From the NCBI GenBank assembly GCA_003219335.1, contig QHOF01000023.1, positions 7,793 through 23,360 of the forward strand: 15,568 bases of DNA, read 5' to 3'. The position numbers were made by a program, and so were the translations under genes. The notes below the pieces were generated by a model. The model had not been told where the DNA came from and searched no databases. It worked only from the letters and a program-made list of their open reading frames with translations. The DNA comes from Verrucomicrobiota bacterium. Lineage in GTDB: Bacteria; Verrucomicrobiota; Verrucomicrobiia; Chthoniobacterales; UBA10450. The first letter of the stretch is position 1; each line of letters begins with the position of its first letter. This document shows, one piece after another, positions 15,104-15,568 of the stretch.

Positions 15104-15568
15104 CTGAGTTCTTCCACGGCTCCCCGGCTTCTGCTGCTGCTCACGTTGCTGTTGAGCGGCGTCCTCTGGTTCTTTACCACAACGGGTGGCCGGCAGATTT
15201 TTGTTAAGGAGGTGCTCGGCGACGCCTACGATTCGCAGGCGGAGCATTTTCTCCGCGGGAACGTTGACGTCGATGTGGAGGCGATCGGCCACGAAGCAAT
15301 GATCGTGAACGGTCACGCGCGCATGTACTTTGGGCCGTTCCCAGCGTTCCTCCGTATTCCATTGAATTTCCTTTACCCAGCGGGACACGGGAAGTGGTCG
15401 CGGATTTCAGGATTTTGCGCGGGAGTGATCGCGCTGTTTGCCTTTGCGGGCCTTGTGCGGACTGCCTTGCGCTCGTCGGAGCTATCGCCACGCGCACGTA
15501 ATTGGCTTGGCAATGCGTGTGTCGTCGGCTTCGCGTTCGGCTCGCCATTGCTTTTGCTGCTTGGGAAT
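15104..15568 (+). CDS. Multi-pass membrane protein, start unclear, truncated by the window edge
   Basis: A frame stays open to the right edge. After a first hydrophobic helix (RLLLLLTLLLSGVLWFF) it reads GGRQIFVKEVLGDAYDSQAE, then an extracytoplasmic-looking loop (MYFGPFPAFLRIPLNFLYPA) and further helices (AGVIALFAFAGLV, VVGFAFGSPLLLLL). The loop pattern recalls polytopic glycosyltransferase-like proteins, without a firm family. There is no ATG or GTG before the first helix: an in-frame CTG at 15104 or TTG at 15146 or 15152 could serve, and the TTG choices would trim the helix. The 15104 boundary is therefore the earliest plausible one. It begins close behind nuoA on the same strand. Confidence 0.6.
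   Translation, partial: MSSSTAPRLLLLLTLLLSGVLWFFTTTGGRQIFVKEVLGDAYDSQAEHFLRGNVDVDVEAIGHEAMIVNGHARMYFGPFPAFLRIPLNFLYPAGHGKWSRISGFCAGVIALFAFAGLVRTALRSSELSPRARNWLGNACVVGFAFGSPLLLLLGN

Overview
The window most resembles a soil Verrucomicrobium (Spartobacteria/Chthoniobacterales-like). That is an inference from the gene types: an ECF sigma factor paired with a zinc-ribbon/kinase/TolB-like/TPR receptor, GlpX-type fructose bisphosphatase, a UVR-motif protein, XerD and NuoA. Moderately high GC and intergenic spaces full of short imperfect repeats point the same way. I saw no rRNA, tRNA, CRISPR array or insertion sequence.

Region 1 (1-5849, all genes on the minus strand) is a possible signalling and secretion block. 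Reading leftward from 5849 it holds an ECF sigma factor, a membrane Ser/Thr kinase whose 3' end is frameshifted, a small secreted protein of unknown function, and a secreted Kelch-repeat protein that runs off the left edge. The kinase, the small secreted protein and the Kelch protein are each preceded by the same element, on the same strand and in the same orientation. The element has an invariant 17-base core and an inverted repeat GCGTAA-N14-TTACGC. It is not seen upstream of the sigma gene or anywhere else in the window. This is the strongest candidate for something undescribed: a small regulon of an ECF/kinase pair or of an unknown regulator, with secreted proteins as targets. The kinase copy overlaps the sigma stop codon.

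Region 2 (5850-8742, plus strand) holds a secreted two-part protein that appears to end in an NADase-type glycan-binding domain, then a decayed fragment that looks like the C-terminus of a CapA-type protein, then glpX. A large bidirectional hairpin separates glpX from the convergent genes that follow.

Region 3 (8811-11085, minus strand) is a possible three-gene unit: a UVR-motif protein, a secreted DUF4412-like protein and Maf. A 394-base non-coding stretch with repeat elements and a 14-base palindrome follows.

Region 4 (11480-15568, plus strand) holds xerD, a large membrane-anchored protein of unknown function, a small conserved-looking protein, nuoA, and the start of a multi-pass membrane protein cut by the right edge. 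nuoA is not followed by nuoB here.
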